Below, one piece after another: positions 45,604 through 58,349 of a stretch of DNA of 64,000 nucleotides. The DNA comes from Motacilla alba alba (lineage: Eukaryota > Chordata > Aves > Passeriformes > Motacillidae), in the NCBI RefSeq assembly GCF_015832195.1, contig NC_052021.1, positions 3,348,001 to 3,412,000 on the forward strand, given 5' to 3'. How positions within the stretch are numbered: position 1 is the first letter of the stretch; each line of letters opens with the position of its first letter. Under the pieces are notes generated by a model that saw only the letters and a list, made by a program, of their open reading frames with translations, did not search any database and was not told the DNA's origin. Both the position numbers and the translations under genes were made by a program.

Positions 45604-48600
45604 TCAGCCGTCCCACGCGGGGACGCCGGGGCGGCGCGGGGCCAGCGGCCCTGACTCGGACACGGCTGGCGAGTCGCTGGCCCGCGCCTGCGTGAAGATG
45701 CGGTTGCGGGTGCTGAAGAGGGTCCCGGGGCCGTGGCTCCGGGGGGCGTAGGGCCTGCGCTGGCAGTGGAGCGAGCAGAGGGGGGCCCTGAAGACCTCCT
45801 GGAAGCCGCGGCGGAAGTTCTCATTGAAGTAGCCGTAGATGATGGGGTTGGCGCTGCTGTTGAAGAAGGCCAGCCAGTGGGCGAACGGGTAGACGTAGAC
45901 GGCGAGCAGGCGCAGCTGGCCCTCGCTCAGCCGCCCGTAGTCCGTCAGCAGCATCAGCGTCCAGAGGGGCAGCCAGGAGATGGTGAAGAAGAGGGCGACA
46001 ATGATGAGCATGTTGATGACCTTGGCCTTCCTCCGGGAGATCCTCCTCCCCTCCGGCTCCTCTCCGCCGTGGGCAGGCGCCACCGACTTGAAGAGCTTGC
46101 AGGCGATGCGGGCGTACATGATGATGATGAGGGCGAGGGGAGCCACGTAGATGTGGGAGAAGAGGACGGTGGTGTAGATCCTCCTCATCCCCGTCTCGGG
46201 CCAGGCCTCCCAGCAGGAGTAGAGAGGGTAGGAGTTGTTGTAGGTGTCCACCATGAAGTGGTGCTCCTCCCTGGTGACAGTCAGGGTGACGGCAGCGGGG
46301 CACATGATGAGCAGGGCCAGCACCCAGATGATGGCGATGGTCAGCAGGGCTTTCCTCAGCGTCAGCTTCTGCCGGAAGGGGTGGACGATGCAGCGAAACC
46401 TGTGGGGGAACAGCTCATGGTGGCTTTGGGCACCCGGTGGGGACATCCCTGGGGAAGGAGGGCGGCCAGGACCCCGGGGTGAGGATGCAGGGCAGGGCGG
46501 GTTGCTCTTTACACGTGTCTTTTGGTGGCAGAGCCAGGTTGCTGCGTTCAGCCCAGCGTGGGGAAGGACACGTTGCTGGAACGCCCCGTGGACAGCTTTG
46601 TGGTGCTTCTGGAGAGCTGTGACAGGCTCCTGACATTCCCAGGAGCTTTCCCGCAATGGGAGCCGCACAGGGCAACCTGCTGGAGATGGTTTGGTCCCCA
46701 CGTCCACACGTCCCCATGCCAACGTACCTCTCCACAGCGATGGCCACCAGCGTGAAAACCGAGGCGGAGACGGACATGCCCTGCACCAGCCCGCTCATTT
46801 TGCACATGGTGTTGTCAAAGGGCCAACCTGTGAGGGGACACCATGGAGGCTGTGGGTGCCTCTGGCTCACCCAGCTCCCTTTAGGTGTCCCCATCCACCG
46901 TGTGGTTGCTGGGGGATGCTAAGTCCTGCTCCCAACTTGTGTGGAGATAGCCTTTAGCGGCATGGATCCTTGAAGAAGAACCCCAAAATTGATAAAAAGA
47001 TGCACATTACACTTAGAAACTCAAAGAACATGGTGGCTGTCATTTTTCCTGCCGACTTTGGGACCCTCAATCAGAAGGACTTTCATCTTGTTTCTTGACC
47101 CCAATACCAATAAATAAATAAATCACACCCCAAAATCAATAAACACAAACCCTGCCCTATGGCCTGGCTGCTGCTGCAGCTGAACCCTCCCAACTCCCTT
47201 ATCTTTGGAAAGGTCAACAGGCAGAGCTGAGCCAGCACAGACGGTGGATGCAGAAAGGAGTATTTTTCAGAGTTGCTTGGTGAAGAATGGCTGAACTTCA
47301 AACAAATATGCAAATGCAGCATTAGGGCCAAACTTGTTTTACCACAAATTGCCAGAACCTTAAAAAAAAAAGGTGTTTCCCCTTCCTCTGCCCTGCTCAC
47401 CTGTGATGAGGTTGTCCACCAGGGTGGTGGGCATGCAGAAGATGCCCACCAGCAGGTCGCTGATGGCCAGGTTGAGGAGGAACACGTTGGTGACCGTGCG
47501 CATCTGGCGGTTCTTCACCACCACGAAGCACACCAGGACGTTGCCGATCACGCACATGAGGAAGATGAAGGTGTAGGCCAGGATGAACATGAGGGCCACG
47601 GGGGAGGAATGCTGGTAGTACGCCAGGAAGGTGTAGTTCTCCCTCAGGAGGTGGCTGGCGCTGGAGTTGGGCCACCAGGTGCCATTGGAAGGGCCTGGAG
47701 AAGGGAAGGCAGGAAGATGAAACTGGGAGAGAGTAAAGCAATTATTCACTTAAGATTTTAATGCCTCCAGAGGTGGGCTTTCACATTTATTCCAGTGCCC
47801 AGACTGGCTGGGACATGTCCTGCTGGACTCATCTTCGTGCCCCAGCAAGTCTCCTCCTCCTTGGGTTACACAGCTCAAGGTTCTGCAGCACCTCGTCTGA
47901 ATTATTATTTTACATCATTATTGTTTGGTACCATGGATATCATAATTATTTGATGCAATTGTTGTTTGATATCGTTATTACTTGATATCACTATTATTTG
48001 CATCATTCTTTTGATGAGGAATTAGAACGGCCCAGAATCCTGATGTCCTGAGCCTTTTTTTTTTTTTTTTTAGGGATGATGCAAGGAGGACAAATCCACA
48101 TCCCGACACGCCAGTGCTCTGGCCTTATGGGAGCCGTATCCGTGTGGTCCCAGCCACGGCTGCCCTGGGAGCATCCCTGCCCCTGGGCGGCTGCCGCTGC
48201 TTCTCCTTGTGCTGCCAAGGTTTACGATCCCATATTCTGCAAAATCTCATTGTCCCCGACAAAGCCGCAAGAACCAGGGGAAAGGGGCTGGGGCAGAGGA
48301 CACCCTCCCCTTCCCTCACTTCAGAAGCGATAATTGTCATTATGACCATTATCTGGGAGCTCCTGCTGGAGGCGCGGGTGGCATTTTGTCACTAGGGATG
48401 GAGCGGGGCTCGGCAGCTCCCACCCTCGGGCTTCCCCAGCCGCACGCAGCCGGGGATGCGGGAGGATGCCGGGCGTGGGCAGGAGATGCCTGCAGCGCTG
48501 ACGGGACTGACTCCGGGAGAATCCAGGCTGCAGTGCTGAGGCGAGGAAAGGCGCATTTTAGCTGTAAGGCTCAGCCTCAGCTCCTGCAGGTCAGCCCGAA

Positions 48601-49419
48601 GCCGCTGAGCGCTGGGCAGCGGGAACATCCCCCATCCCTGTGCCCGTGCCGGTGCTCAGCTCGCCGGCCGAGATGCTTTTCCCAGCCACCGGGACCAGCG
48701 GCTTCCTCAAGGTTCCAGCAGGCAGCAGGGCCCTATCCAGCCCCTGATAACCCAGTCCTGGGTGCAGGATTTGGGCAACACGTTTCCAGTGGGGATGCAG
48801 AAGGCGCTGGTGGCGGGGTTTGCAGCCGACACGGGAGAAGGAGCCTCTTGCAGAGGCAAGGGAGCAGCGGGATCGAAGGGGCAAGATTCTCCAGACAGTC
48901 GGTATCGGCTGCGTGAACCAGCTCTGTAAGCAGGAGCACTAACAAAGACTGTAATGACATTGCCCAAACCCTGTGATATTAAGCCTAAAACTTTGCTGGA
49001 CTTTATCTTTCGGGGCTGCAGTGCAGCATTAGCAGGAGGTCGGTGTCCTGTGGAATTGGAGGTGGTGTTAAAGCAAGGTGGAAGATGGGGAAAGGAAAAT
49101 AAGGGGCTGCTGAGCACCCGGGTGGGTGCCGGATGGATGAGTGAGTGGAGAGATGGATGAATGGGTGGAGGAATGGGTGGATGGAAGCAGGCGCCCTCAG
49201 CCCAGCACTGACTGACACCTCGGACGTGGCGTCAAGGGGATCGGGGGACCGCACGGGGGGCCACGGACCACCTGCCCGGCTGCGGGAAACCACCGCGGGG
49301 AAGGGCCGGTCTGATGGAATAGGGGCTGGGATGAGGGCTGGATAGCTTTTGGCGGGGATAAAATCGATCAGGTCTCGGCACTCACCTCCGCCGGCCCGAG
49401 CCGGCTCCGGGGGCTGCAT
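45604..49419 (-). CDS. NPFFR1: NPFFR1, neuropeptide FF / RFamide receptor 1
   Basis: Class A GPCR for RFamide peptides; in birds the receptor of gonadotropin-inhibitory hormone. Exons (minus): 49419-49386, 47694-47401, 46827-46728, 46399-45604. Product is 407 aa. The N-terminus has N-glycosylation sites (SNGTW, ENYTF). TM1-TM2: [45 protein letters not shown]3 ends with the ERF form of the DRY motif at 142-144. TM4 is [18 protein letters not shown]2 contains REEHHFMVD and SCWEAWP. TM7 holds [20 protein letters not shown] (NPxxY). Human NPFFR1 is closely similar throughout, whereas NPFFR2 diverges in the loops. Exon 1 codes only 11 residues. Splice phases close at all three junctions. Confidence 0.95.
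47695..49385. other. NPFFR1 intron 1
   Basis: Contains a short AT-rich GATAT-C-ATTATT imperfect repeat (about 47895-48010), a T16-type run near 48056-48072 and an imperfect GGAT/GAATGGGT microsatellite (about 49129-49190). No exon recognised. Confidence 0.6.
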
Positions 49420-49720
49420 CGCTGCCGTGCAGGGATCTGCTGCCCGGGGAGGGGGCGCGGTTGGCCCCCGTTCCTCCTGCCGTCCCTGCCGCCCGGCGCG
49501 GAGCCCCGGTGCCGCCGCCGCGCCGGTTGCGGCTGCTCGCCGGCTGCAGCGGAGAAGGGGAGGGGGCGCGGGGGGAAAGAGCCTCCCATCGCCATGGATA
49601 CCGGGACACCCGCACGCTGCCCCCCCGGGTGAGGCGGCGCGGGGGCGGGCAGCCACGCGGGGCACGGAGAGGGAGGGAGCCGGTTCGCTCCCTAGCGAGG
49701 GTCCGCCGCTGTGTCCCCTC
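49330..49720 (-). promoter_or_regulatory. NPFFR1 CpG-rich promoter
   Basis: CpG-dense sequence around the first coding exon and about 300 bp upstream. No TATA box was identified. Confidence 0.6.
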
Positions 49721-50500
49721 GCTGCCGCCGAGGTCCCCGCAGGGATGCTGGCAGCTGATGGCCGGTGTCCCCAGCAGCGCTCCTGTCCATCCCGGGCGGA
49801 AAATGTGCCAGGAGCCTCAAGACCAGTGGGGAGATCCCCCCCCATCGATCCACCAGAGGGAGAACAGCACGGCGTTTAGGGATGCTGGTCCCAGCTTCAG
49901 GCTGCTCCGCTCAACCCCAGCTCCTCCAGCATGCCCAACATCTCTTACCATAATCTTTTACCAAAGTTTGGCAAGTCTAGAAGTCAAATATTTACAGGGT
50001 TTGCCATTCCTGGCTGTCCCCAGCCCGCACACAGCATTGGGAAGTGTTTGTCCCTTAAATACCCAAAGGAACAAACAAGGGAGAAGTTTAAACAAGGCGT
50101 TTGGAGATAACACCTGGGGTTTCTCCCAGGAATTGGGTTGGTTTTTTTTTTTTTTGCAGGCAGCCAGCTGCTCAGGGACATGGGTGTGCTTGGCAGTGGC
50201 CTGGCTTCCACGGAGAAGCCAGTCGCTCCAGGACATTTCTTCCTGGGGAGGGATGGACACAACTTGAGGACCCACAGCACCCACACACCTCTGGGGACAG
50301 CCACGGGGTGAGCAGCGTGTGGGGACTCACTGGCATTGGGTCACTTTGGTTTCCACAGTGAAAACACAGAAGGGAAGAAAAATTCCTTGGAAAACAAGGA
50401 TTTTTTTCCAGGGAAATACTGCTTGGGTCTGGGGGAATCCAGCTTGGCGGCTTCAGTGAGCAGCTGTGTGAAGGGGCTTCTCTAAGGACAAGACTGGTAA
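49720..50500. other. NPFFR1-LRRC20 intergenic, nothing recognised
   Basis: About 0.8 kb of unique-looking sequence. No gene, RNA or repeat family is supported. Confidence 0.5.
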
Positions 50501-50506
50501 TTGGAA

Positions 50507-50551
50507 TTTAATCAGATACAAACCCCCCGATGTAACAGGAAAGCATTTAAT
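50507..50551 (-). terminator. Possible LRRC20 polyadenylation signals (ATTAAA)
   Basis: Two minus-strand ATTAAA hexamers (TTTAAT on plus at 50507-50512 and 50546-50551), about 0.4 kb past the LRRC20 stop codon. No canonical AATAAA is nearer. Confidence 0.45.
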
Positions 50552-50933
50552 CAGGCACTTGGCACACCACCGTGTCAGCAATTCCAGGGAGAACCCTTAC
50601 AGCTGCAGGCATGTCCTCCGCCATCCCGCGGCTCCCCGTCACTGCCCGGGTGGGAGGCTGCACATCCAGATCCCCCAGCTCCACCCAAACCTCCCACCAG
50701 GTGTCTTGCAGCCCCTCTGCACCCCCGAAAGGCGTAAGCAGGAGATTGCCCGGCTCGGGATTAGGCAGAGCCATCCCTCCATGGGCGAGCCCCGCCGCTT
50801 GCTTTGAACTTGGGAAAAACGAGGCACCGGCTCGGCTTTGGGACCCGCTTTGGGGCGCAGCAGGGACGGAGCTAAGCCGGACCCCTCTGCTGGGCAGTGC
50901 CCCTCGGGACGGCCGGGGCACCTTGGGGTGCGG

Positions 50934-53900
50934 TCAGGCTTTGGGGATGGGCTCCTCCGGAGACAGCAGCAGCTCGAAGGGAACGAGGGGCCGCACCAGC
51001 AGCCGCACCTCCGGGCCCACGGGGTTGGCGCGCAGGTTGAGGCTCCGCAGCAGCGCCATGGAGGCCAGTTTATCCGTGGGAACCTCTGGAAAGAGAGCAC
51101 GGCGGTCAGAATCCATCCTGGACGGGTGCAAGGGGTGAAAGCTCCTCTTGATGGACAGCCTGCAGCAAACCTGATGTAGGATTTTTGTTTATATTTACAT
51201 TTAACCCAAATTATTGGGTTAAAACACGTGAGAAATTATAGTGACATTTGTATTAGTGTCTGGTGTGTTTGTAATGTAAATTGTTTTATTACGGCGAGCC
51301 GGGTTGTGAGTTAATTTTGGTTGGTTGTGGTTTAAACATTGCATTGAAAAGATTTTAGGATTTGAGGTATTGAATGGCACAGACATAACTGAATTTTTTG
51401 GAAGGTTGTTTGGGCGCATTCATGGGTAAAAGAAATGTCATCGTTATAGATGTTTTTGGTGGAATTACTATTGGAATACTAAATGTAGGAGCTAAAAATA
51501 TTAGTTTTTTTGTTATAATTTATTGAAATAATGATGGGAAGGATTGAAAGTTTAAGAATGTTGTTGTTGGCTTTGCTTAGAATTAAAAAAATTTGGTTTT
51601 GTTGAAAAAAAAATGACAAATTTGGTAGGAATGCTTTTCTAACAAAAATTATTTAAAAGGTGTATTAATTTTGAGGAGGCTGATTCGAATTTTGTACTTG
51701 AGGGTATTGAGCTGAGATTCTTTGAGGAATGGTTGATTGAGGGATAAGTGATTATTAGTATTATTTGATTGGGTAATTGATTGTAAGGAGGCACTACTGT
51801 TTGTGTTGAGGGGTGGTGGTAATTTGTGGGGTTTTTTTGAGTTTAACGACAAAGGTTTGCTATTGATGTTAAGCTGGTCTGCAGGCTTTGATCAGAACAG
51901 AAAGACAGTGAAATATTCATTTATCCAGCTGCTCAGGCAAATGGTTATCAGTTGGACTGGGTGGTCTTGGAGTCTCTTCCAACCTAAATGATCCCGGGGT
52001 TCTAAGGAATGTGTCAGCAAGGTGCAAACACCAAGAAATCCTGTGTGGGCACTGCCCTCCAGCTCTCCCAGGGCTAATAAAACCTCTGCTGGGACACTGA
52101 ATTGGGATGCACAGACTTATTCCCTGATTTTGTCCCGGTGTTGCAATGCCCAGGAGCTCTCTCCGAGCTGACAGGAAGGCACGTGGTCTTTGCCCTGGTT
52201 GGACAGGCTGCAGAATGGCTCTCAGCCATCACAGGCACCCTTCTGTTTTGCAATTTCCACGAATTTGGGTGTTATCCTTCGGAAAACATGACATTTACAA
52301 ACTCTGCATTTAAAAAAGGTGCAGCTCAGCTGGATGGTCCCAATGTGAATCCACAGAGAGCAGAGGAATGAGGCTGATGTGAAAACCTGAGCCTAACTGA
52401 GCTCATTAAAAGGTGATAGATTTTGCTACAATTCACAATATTTTGGGCTAGCAAAGCTCACCTGTCTGATTTACCTAAAGCAATTCCCTTTTAATTTGGC
52501 CACCAAAACGACAAGAGCCTTTTCTATCCCAGCTCCTGTTTCCTCTGCCAGCACCTGGAGCAGAATTGCAGTGTTGTAATTATATTCTGCTAGATGATTA
52601 TGTGATTTTTAAACCATGAAACTCGTTTTATGCTGGAAAAAGACTCAAACACTTCGATGCCTTTGTTTTTTCCCTTGTTTCTCCTCCAGAAAATGGTGAT
52701 ATTTTCCATGCACAAATTCCCTAGGAGCGCACAGCTCATCAGGCAGAGCTTCACATGAATTTTTTTAATAACTCTTCTTCATGGTGGATTTGTTCACTGC
52801 CGTTCCCCCGTTTCATTTTGCTTGTTTTTTTTTCCCCTTGAAGCACAAAAGTAATATATTTTTATTCATGGATCTCCCTATTCAATCATCATCTAATGCA
52901 GTGGAGAGTAAGAAGTTCAATCATCCTCTCACGCAGCATGATAAAGTTAAAAGTGCTTTCACCCATTTTGCTTAAATTAGGGAGTTTAGTGAAGTGTTTT
53001 GGGGACCAAGACCTTCCCAGGCTGGGAACAGCTCAGCTCTGCACCTCAATTCCAGGCGAGGAGTAGTGACTCAGCCCTGGCATGAAGGGACAGGCCGGGC
53101 ACACGGTGCAGCCTGTAGCTGTAGGGTTGTGCCCTGCCAGCCACAAATCCCTCCAAAAACAGCCCAAAGCATCCCTTGCTGCCTTCCCAATGGATGAGGC
53201 ACTTGCATTTGAGCCTGGATTATTCATGCTGGCTTCACCAGTTAAGCAAAGCACAGGGAGGGAAAAGGCATTAATTAAAGCAGGACGTGACAATACACGG
53301 TGAGTGACACCGTGGTGGAGTGGTCTGGGTTGGAAGGGACCTTAAAGCTCATCCAGTCCACCCCTGGATGGACACAGGGACACCTTCCACTGTCCCAGGT
53401 TGCTGTAAGCCCCATCCAGCCTGGCCTTGGGCACTGCCAGGAATGCACAGTGTCCCTGTGGCAGCGTCTCATCACCCTCACAGGGAAGAATTTATTCCCA
53501 GTGTCCCATCTAGCCCTGCTCTGAGTTTGAAACCACCCCCCTTTGTCCCATCTTCTCAGGAAGAACAAAATTAACCACGGCTGTCCCCAGCAGTGACCTC
53601 CCCAGCCTCGGCAGCAGCCTCAACATCAGCCCTATTAAACCATTAATCAAGGAATAAGGGAAAGAGAAGCTGGAGCTCCAGGCTCCAAAACATCCCCATG
53701 GATTTGGGAGCTTTAAAAGCTGATTTGATACAACTCTAATTACCAGGGAAAGAGTTAAAAGCACTGACAGTAATACATACATAATTACAGTCCAGGGTTA
53801 AGAGCTTATTTAGATGAAAAGGGTGGCTTGTGGCACTAAATGTCTCCTTTCACAGAGCCCACAGGCTCCAGGCAGGCATTAATTAATCTGCTTTCACTCC

Positions 53901-55726
53901 TGTTTCCCTTTGGAAAACATCCCCTACCACCTCCAGCTCGATATGTCTCAGCAAGTCACTCAGCTGTTTCAGCAGGAGCTTTTAAATTGGGTTTGCAGCC
54001 CTGGCAGGAGCCTCTCCAGCATCCCTGGCATGGCACAGGGGGCAGGCAGGACCAGCACTGGCACAGCACCACAAACCAGGGCATCTGCAACCCTACAAAC
54101 ACCAGCTCACCCGCAGGGGAACTTGTTTGGGAAGGGCTGGTGGGAGCAGCGTGATTGCCCAGGTTTTTGTTTCCTTGGAAAAAAAATGGGCTGAAACCCC
54201 CCGGATTTCCAGTGTCTACCTCTCCCCTTTCCAGAAGATGTGTGAAATAAGCTCACATCACCTGTTTCTGCAGCCAGACAGCGTCGTGTGCACTACTCAG
54301 ACACATCCCTACAACATCTTGGCTTGAAATTGTCCAATTTCACTCTGTTTTTATTTTCCCCACGTCTGCAGGACACCTCCCAGCCGAGGGGAGCCTGGTG
54401 GGAGGTGACCAAGCCTGGGTTCTCAGGCCACCCGCTCCCCCAGGACCAATCCAGCTCGGGTGCAGCCCTGGATGCAGCTTTTCCTCCCTGCATTTCAGCA
54501 AAGGCACCAAGAAGCTGCATTCCCTCCTTGCAGCATCCCGCTTCCACAAAACAAGCGGGGAAAATGCAGTTTTGGAGACCAGCAGGGATTGAAATCAGCC
54601 AATTGAACTCAAAAAGTGATGGAGGGAGCTAAAAGTGAGACCGCTCTCTCCGGGAGGCAGGAGAGAAAAAGAGGGTGAGGAAAAGCCGTGCCTTTCTCTG
54701 GCTCCCGTGGAAGCAGTTTTTAATTCCAGGGTTTCTGCAGGCACAGCTGGGGAGCAGCTGATGGGAGGCTGTTAACAAACCTCGTGTTGGAGGGAGCAGC
54801 TTTCCCAGCAGCAGCTGAAGCAATCCCAGATAAAACAGCAAAATGGAGTGGACTCCGATATTCGCCTCCCTGGGGGTCCGTGGGGGTGTGGGATGCTCCA
54901 GCCTGGGCTCTTTGAAGGCTGCCTGCTAAATAAATTCACTTTTATCTGTGTACATCAGCCGCCCCTTTTGCCCAGCTTTCACAGGCTCCAAAGCCTTCAG
55001 CTTTTTGCGCATGGAAAATGTTCCTGCCGCTGCAGGGCTGAGGGATGAGCAGCTCTTACCATTCCTTTAATTTAATTTTTAGGGGATTTTGTAGTGTTAA
55101 ACAGCAGCTGCTTGTTCTGGGAAATGTTCAGGTGTCCTTGCTTAGCCTGGCAGCAAACCTCCCGGCCCAGCATTCCTGGGGCCGGCTTCTGCAACCAGCT
55201 GGGAGCAACCAGCTCTGGTTTTTTTAATGAAATCTGGGGATTTTTGCTCACCCCCAGCTGGAGGTGCCTTTAAGAGCCACATCCCAGCGTGGTGAATGGG
55301 GCAGCTTAAATGGGGCTCGGTTCCTGGGAGGCAAATGTCCTTTCCCGGGAAAGGCAAAGAGAGAAGGCTCTCATGGGGTGATGCTAAATCACCTTTTTCC
55401 ACTGGGAAAAGGTCCTCCTCACCTGCGATCTCGTTCTCTTCCAGGTCGATGGTCTCCAGGGCGGGGACGGTGGCCAGGGGCTCCGGGAAGCGGCGGAACC
55501 TGTTGCGGGAGAGGTCGATGGCCCGGAGGTGCAGCAGGGAGGTGATTTCCTCGGGCAGGCGGTGCAGGTAATTGCCTGCCAGGTTGAGCTCTGCGAAGAG
55601 AGAAGGGATGTGGTGGGATGCAGGGAAAGAGATGGGAAAATAACTAATGCACAGCTTGATTTACAGCCTCTGGCCCCCACGGACTGCCAGGTCCACCAGT
55701 GGGATTTCAGCTCCAAAAATTGGTGT

Positions 55727-55775
<49 letters not shown>

Positions 55776-58183
55776 GTTTTTTTGGGTTTTTTGGGGGGTT
55801 TTTTTGGTTTTTTTTTTTCCCTTTTTGCTGTTTTCCGTGGTTGCCGTCGTAGATTTGCCTGCTGGGAATACCACATTAGGAGCAATGTTTTCCTAATGAA
55901 ATTGGGCAGCCTTTTGCAAGCAGAGTGTGTAAAAAAATAAGGAATATTTCCTCATAAAGTCAGTGCAATTACCTCCCCAATGGTCATTTGTCGTGGCTTA
56001 AGGCTAGCCCTCTATATTCACGTGCCTGAACCCCTTCTGAGGAATAAACAGAATGGTGGGAGCGAGGCCTTTAGATGTGAAAAATCCCTATTTTTCACAG
56101 TTTGCCCATCTGTGTTGCTTTCCCGCCCCAGAAATGAGCTCCTGTGGGGCCAGGAGCAGCGCTCCTGGGAACAGACCCCAAATCCCACTGTCCCAGCGCC
56201 CTTCTCCAGTGACACAGGGCTTTCTGCACTATAAATACCCACACAAGCTGCCCTGCCCCTGCTAATACCTGGTATTTATAGGTCCTGCCTTATTCAGCCT
56301 GTCCCCAGCCCTGGGGCATCTGTTCCCGCTGAGACCCAGCGCAGCTCACCGCAGGGGCGATTGGTTCACTGCTGGAGCAAAGCCCTTGCTGGGAAACAAA
56401 GTCATTTTTTTTTTCCCTTCAGGGCTTGTTGTGCTGTCTAGAAAATGAAAATTGATTTCCTTTGCTGGACGTGTTTCCTTTCCCCAGCCTAGGGGTGTTC
56501 TCACTGCTCCGGAGCAAGGGAAGCCTCCGCAGGCACCCACCGCAGTGGCATTTGTGCGGTATGTTGTGGGAATAAAATTGATTTTAGAAGCTGCCGGAGC
56601 ATCCCCAGCGCCGCCGTCGGTGTTCAGTACCGTGGTGCTGGATGCTCCGGATGCTTGCATGGCCATTTTTCAGTGGGTTAGCCTCGGGCTGCCTTCTCTG
56701 GGCTCTGCAGGGAGGCGTCCCCGCGGTGCTGGCGATCGCTCCCGTCTCCTGCAGTGAATAGCTCCCGTCGCTGTCTCACGGCGAGGACTAATTAGCGACA
56801 GAGCCTGCATTGCCGTGCCCCATTGTTATCCCCAGGCTGCTTTTCCTGTCCTCCTCCATCCTCTGCCCCGTCCTTGCGGGGAGCTGGGGGGTGCTGAGGG
56901 ACCCTGCAGCAGCCTGGCACCAGCTTGGAAGGGTGGGTGAGAGCAGAACCAGCGCCCTCGTCCTTCAGTGGCCAGAAGGTATAAGCAAAAATGGATTTTT
57001 TGGGGTCCGAACTAACACTTCCGATGAGATGTGAGCTCAGGGGAGACTCTTGGGTGCCTCGCCCCCTCTGCAGCAGCCTGGGGGCTCCTGGAGCGTCCCA
57101 GAGGGTTGGAAGTGGCAGTCCCTTACCTCTCAGCTGGCTGAAGGTGGTGACAAATCGGCTGGTGATGGACTTGAGCTCATTGTTGGCCAGGGAGATGCGA
57201 TGGATCCCCTCGGTGACGCTCCTCATGGCTTTGTAGATTCCCACAGGGAAGGTCATCAGTTTGCAGTTGGCCAGATCTGCGCACAGAGGGACCCAGGCGA
57301 GGGTCCAGCAACTTCAGTCCTGCCGCTCCCCCGTGTCCCTAATTCCCCGGGGGCAGCTGAGCAGCCCAGGGATGCCTATTCCCGCTGCTGATGGGGATGG
57401 AGCAGGGATTCCCCTGGGCACGCTCCTGGCTGGATTGCTCATGGTCGTGGGTGGTTGTCCCATGGCAAGCGGTGGGGAGGGGAAAAAAAGGTTTGGTTAT
57501 GCTTCTCACCTCGTGGCCTTCTTGTTTTGTCCTGAGTTGTTTCTGTTTCCCCTCCCAGGAGACCCCAGGGATGGAAACGCTGTATCCCAGCCCCAGGATG
57601 GGCCCTGCTTCCTACCCCCTCCCCAAAGCCACTGTGGGGGCTGATGGAGCAAGTTCCATCCTCCCACGTTTCTCTCAGGAGGATGTGGAGAGCCTGAGCG
57701 ATGAAGTCCCAGCTCCCAGCACACTCTGGTTTATATCCCAGGGCCGGGAATCCAGTGGGAATAAAAACGAGAGGCTTTCATCTCTCTCCTTTGATGAGCT
57801 GCACCCCGCTCTTGGGTATTAGCTGGAAATGGGGAAAGTGCAGGAAAACACAAATCTGACACGGCAACAAGGGGAAAAATCTGCTCCTGCCGCTGCTGGC
57901 AAGGGGGGACACACCCCACGGGATTCTGTGAGCCTGCTCTGGCTCTGGGGGGCCGAGGGCCCTTTGGGGGAGCCTTTCTCTTCTCCAGAGCCGCGGGGAG
58001 GGAACGCCGGCGGCTTTTTTTAGACTGTGGCAGTGAAAAATAGAGCCCTGCTCCCGGCTACCCGATCCCTGCCTGGCCCCAGGCCGGAGCGCCGGGCTTA
58101 CCCAGGGAATCCGTTTTGTTCTCCACCGTGTCGTTCACCTTCCTGGCCACCCGGGCGACCGCCTCGCCCATCCTCCGGTGCAT
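50934..58183 (-). CDS. LRRC20: LRRC20, leucine-rich repeat protein, complete
   Basis: Small intracellular leucine-rich repeat protein of poorly defined function. Exons (minus): 58183-58102, 57276-57127, 55590-55423, 51085-50934. Product is 183 aa (human 184). N-terminal MGEAVARVARKVNDTVE helix, then LRRs with consensus LxxNxL: LANCKLMTFP, ISLANNELKSITSRF, LNLAGNYLHRLPEEI, IDLSRNRFRRFPEPL, IDLEENEIAEVP, LNLRANPVGPEVR, followed by the tail LLLSPEEPIPKA. Each LRR block falls inside an exon and phases close. The start was set at MHRRMGEAV, matching the position of human MLKKMGEAV. Position between NPFFR1 and EIF4EBP2 agrees with other vertebrates. Confidence 0.95.
51195..51850. other. Strand-asymmetric AT-rich island of unknown origin
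   Basis: About 650 bp that is strikingly poor in C on the plus strand and rich in T and G, quite unlike the GC-rich or balanced flanks. The minus-strand frames are rich in Asn, Thr, Pro, Lys and Ser, the composition expected when the C/A-rich strand is read. This resembles vertebrate mitochondrial strand bias, so an old nuclear mitochondrial insertion is one possibility. I could not match it to any specific mitochondrial gene or to the control region, nor to a known repeat. It lies in the last intron of LRRC20. Confidence 0.55.
51200..51223. repeat. 10-bp perfect inverted repeat, 4-nt loop
   Basis: TTTAACCCAA, loop ATTA, TTGGGTTAAA. It lies at the left edge of the strand-asymmetric AT-rich island. 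Confidence 0.95.
51930..52000 (+). mobile_element. CR1 3'-end fragment
   Basis: GGTCTTGGAGTCTCTTCCAA followed by CCTAAATGATCCCGGGGTTCT matches the terminal part of bird CR1 in plus orientation. Very short (about 70 bp). Confidence 0.7.
52005..53290. other. LRRC20 last intron, nothing recognised
   Basis: About 1.3 kb of unique-looking, moderately AT-rich intron with no supported feature. Confidence 0.5.
53295..53545 (-). mobile_element. CR1 LINE 3' fragment
   Basis: The plus strand reads GGGTTGGAAGGGACCTTAAA, GCTCATCCAGTCCACCCC, CCATCCAGCCTGGCCTTGGG, the reverse complement of a CR1 3' end. Truncated. Confidence 0.85.
55729..55820. repeat. 46-T homopolymer and T/G-rich tail
   Basis: A run of 46 T (55729-55774) followed by TTTT-GG alternations to about 55818, in LRRC20 intron 2 (A-rich in the transcript). 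Long homopolymers are assembly-sensitive, so the exact length is uncertain. Confidence 0.95.
55820..57126. other. LRRC20 intron 2, nothing recognised
   Basis: Apart from the T-run no repeat, RNA gene or exon is seen in this intron. Confidence 0.5.
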
Positions 58184-58349
58184 GCGGGCGGCCGGTCCCG
58201 CCGGGAATGCGCTTCGCCCTGGGGGATCCAGGGCTGGAGGCAGAAACCGGCCACTCTGGCCTCTGGGAGAGGGATGCTAAAAATAACCGACGGGATCAGT
58301 GTTCCCTGGGGAGGGAGGGAGGCTGTGCTGGGGCTGGCATGTCCCTCGG

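Noticed and set aside
51219..51852. Minus-strand frames rich in Asn/Thr/Pro as mitochondrial or viral proteins
   Set aside because: I could not align either frame to any mitochondrial protein; composition alone is not evidence for a gene, so only the strand asymmetry is reported.
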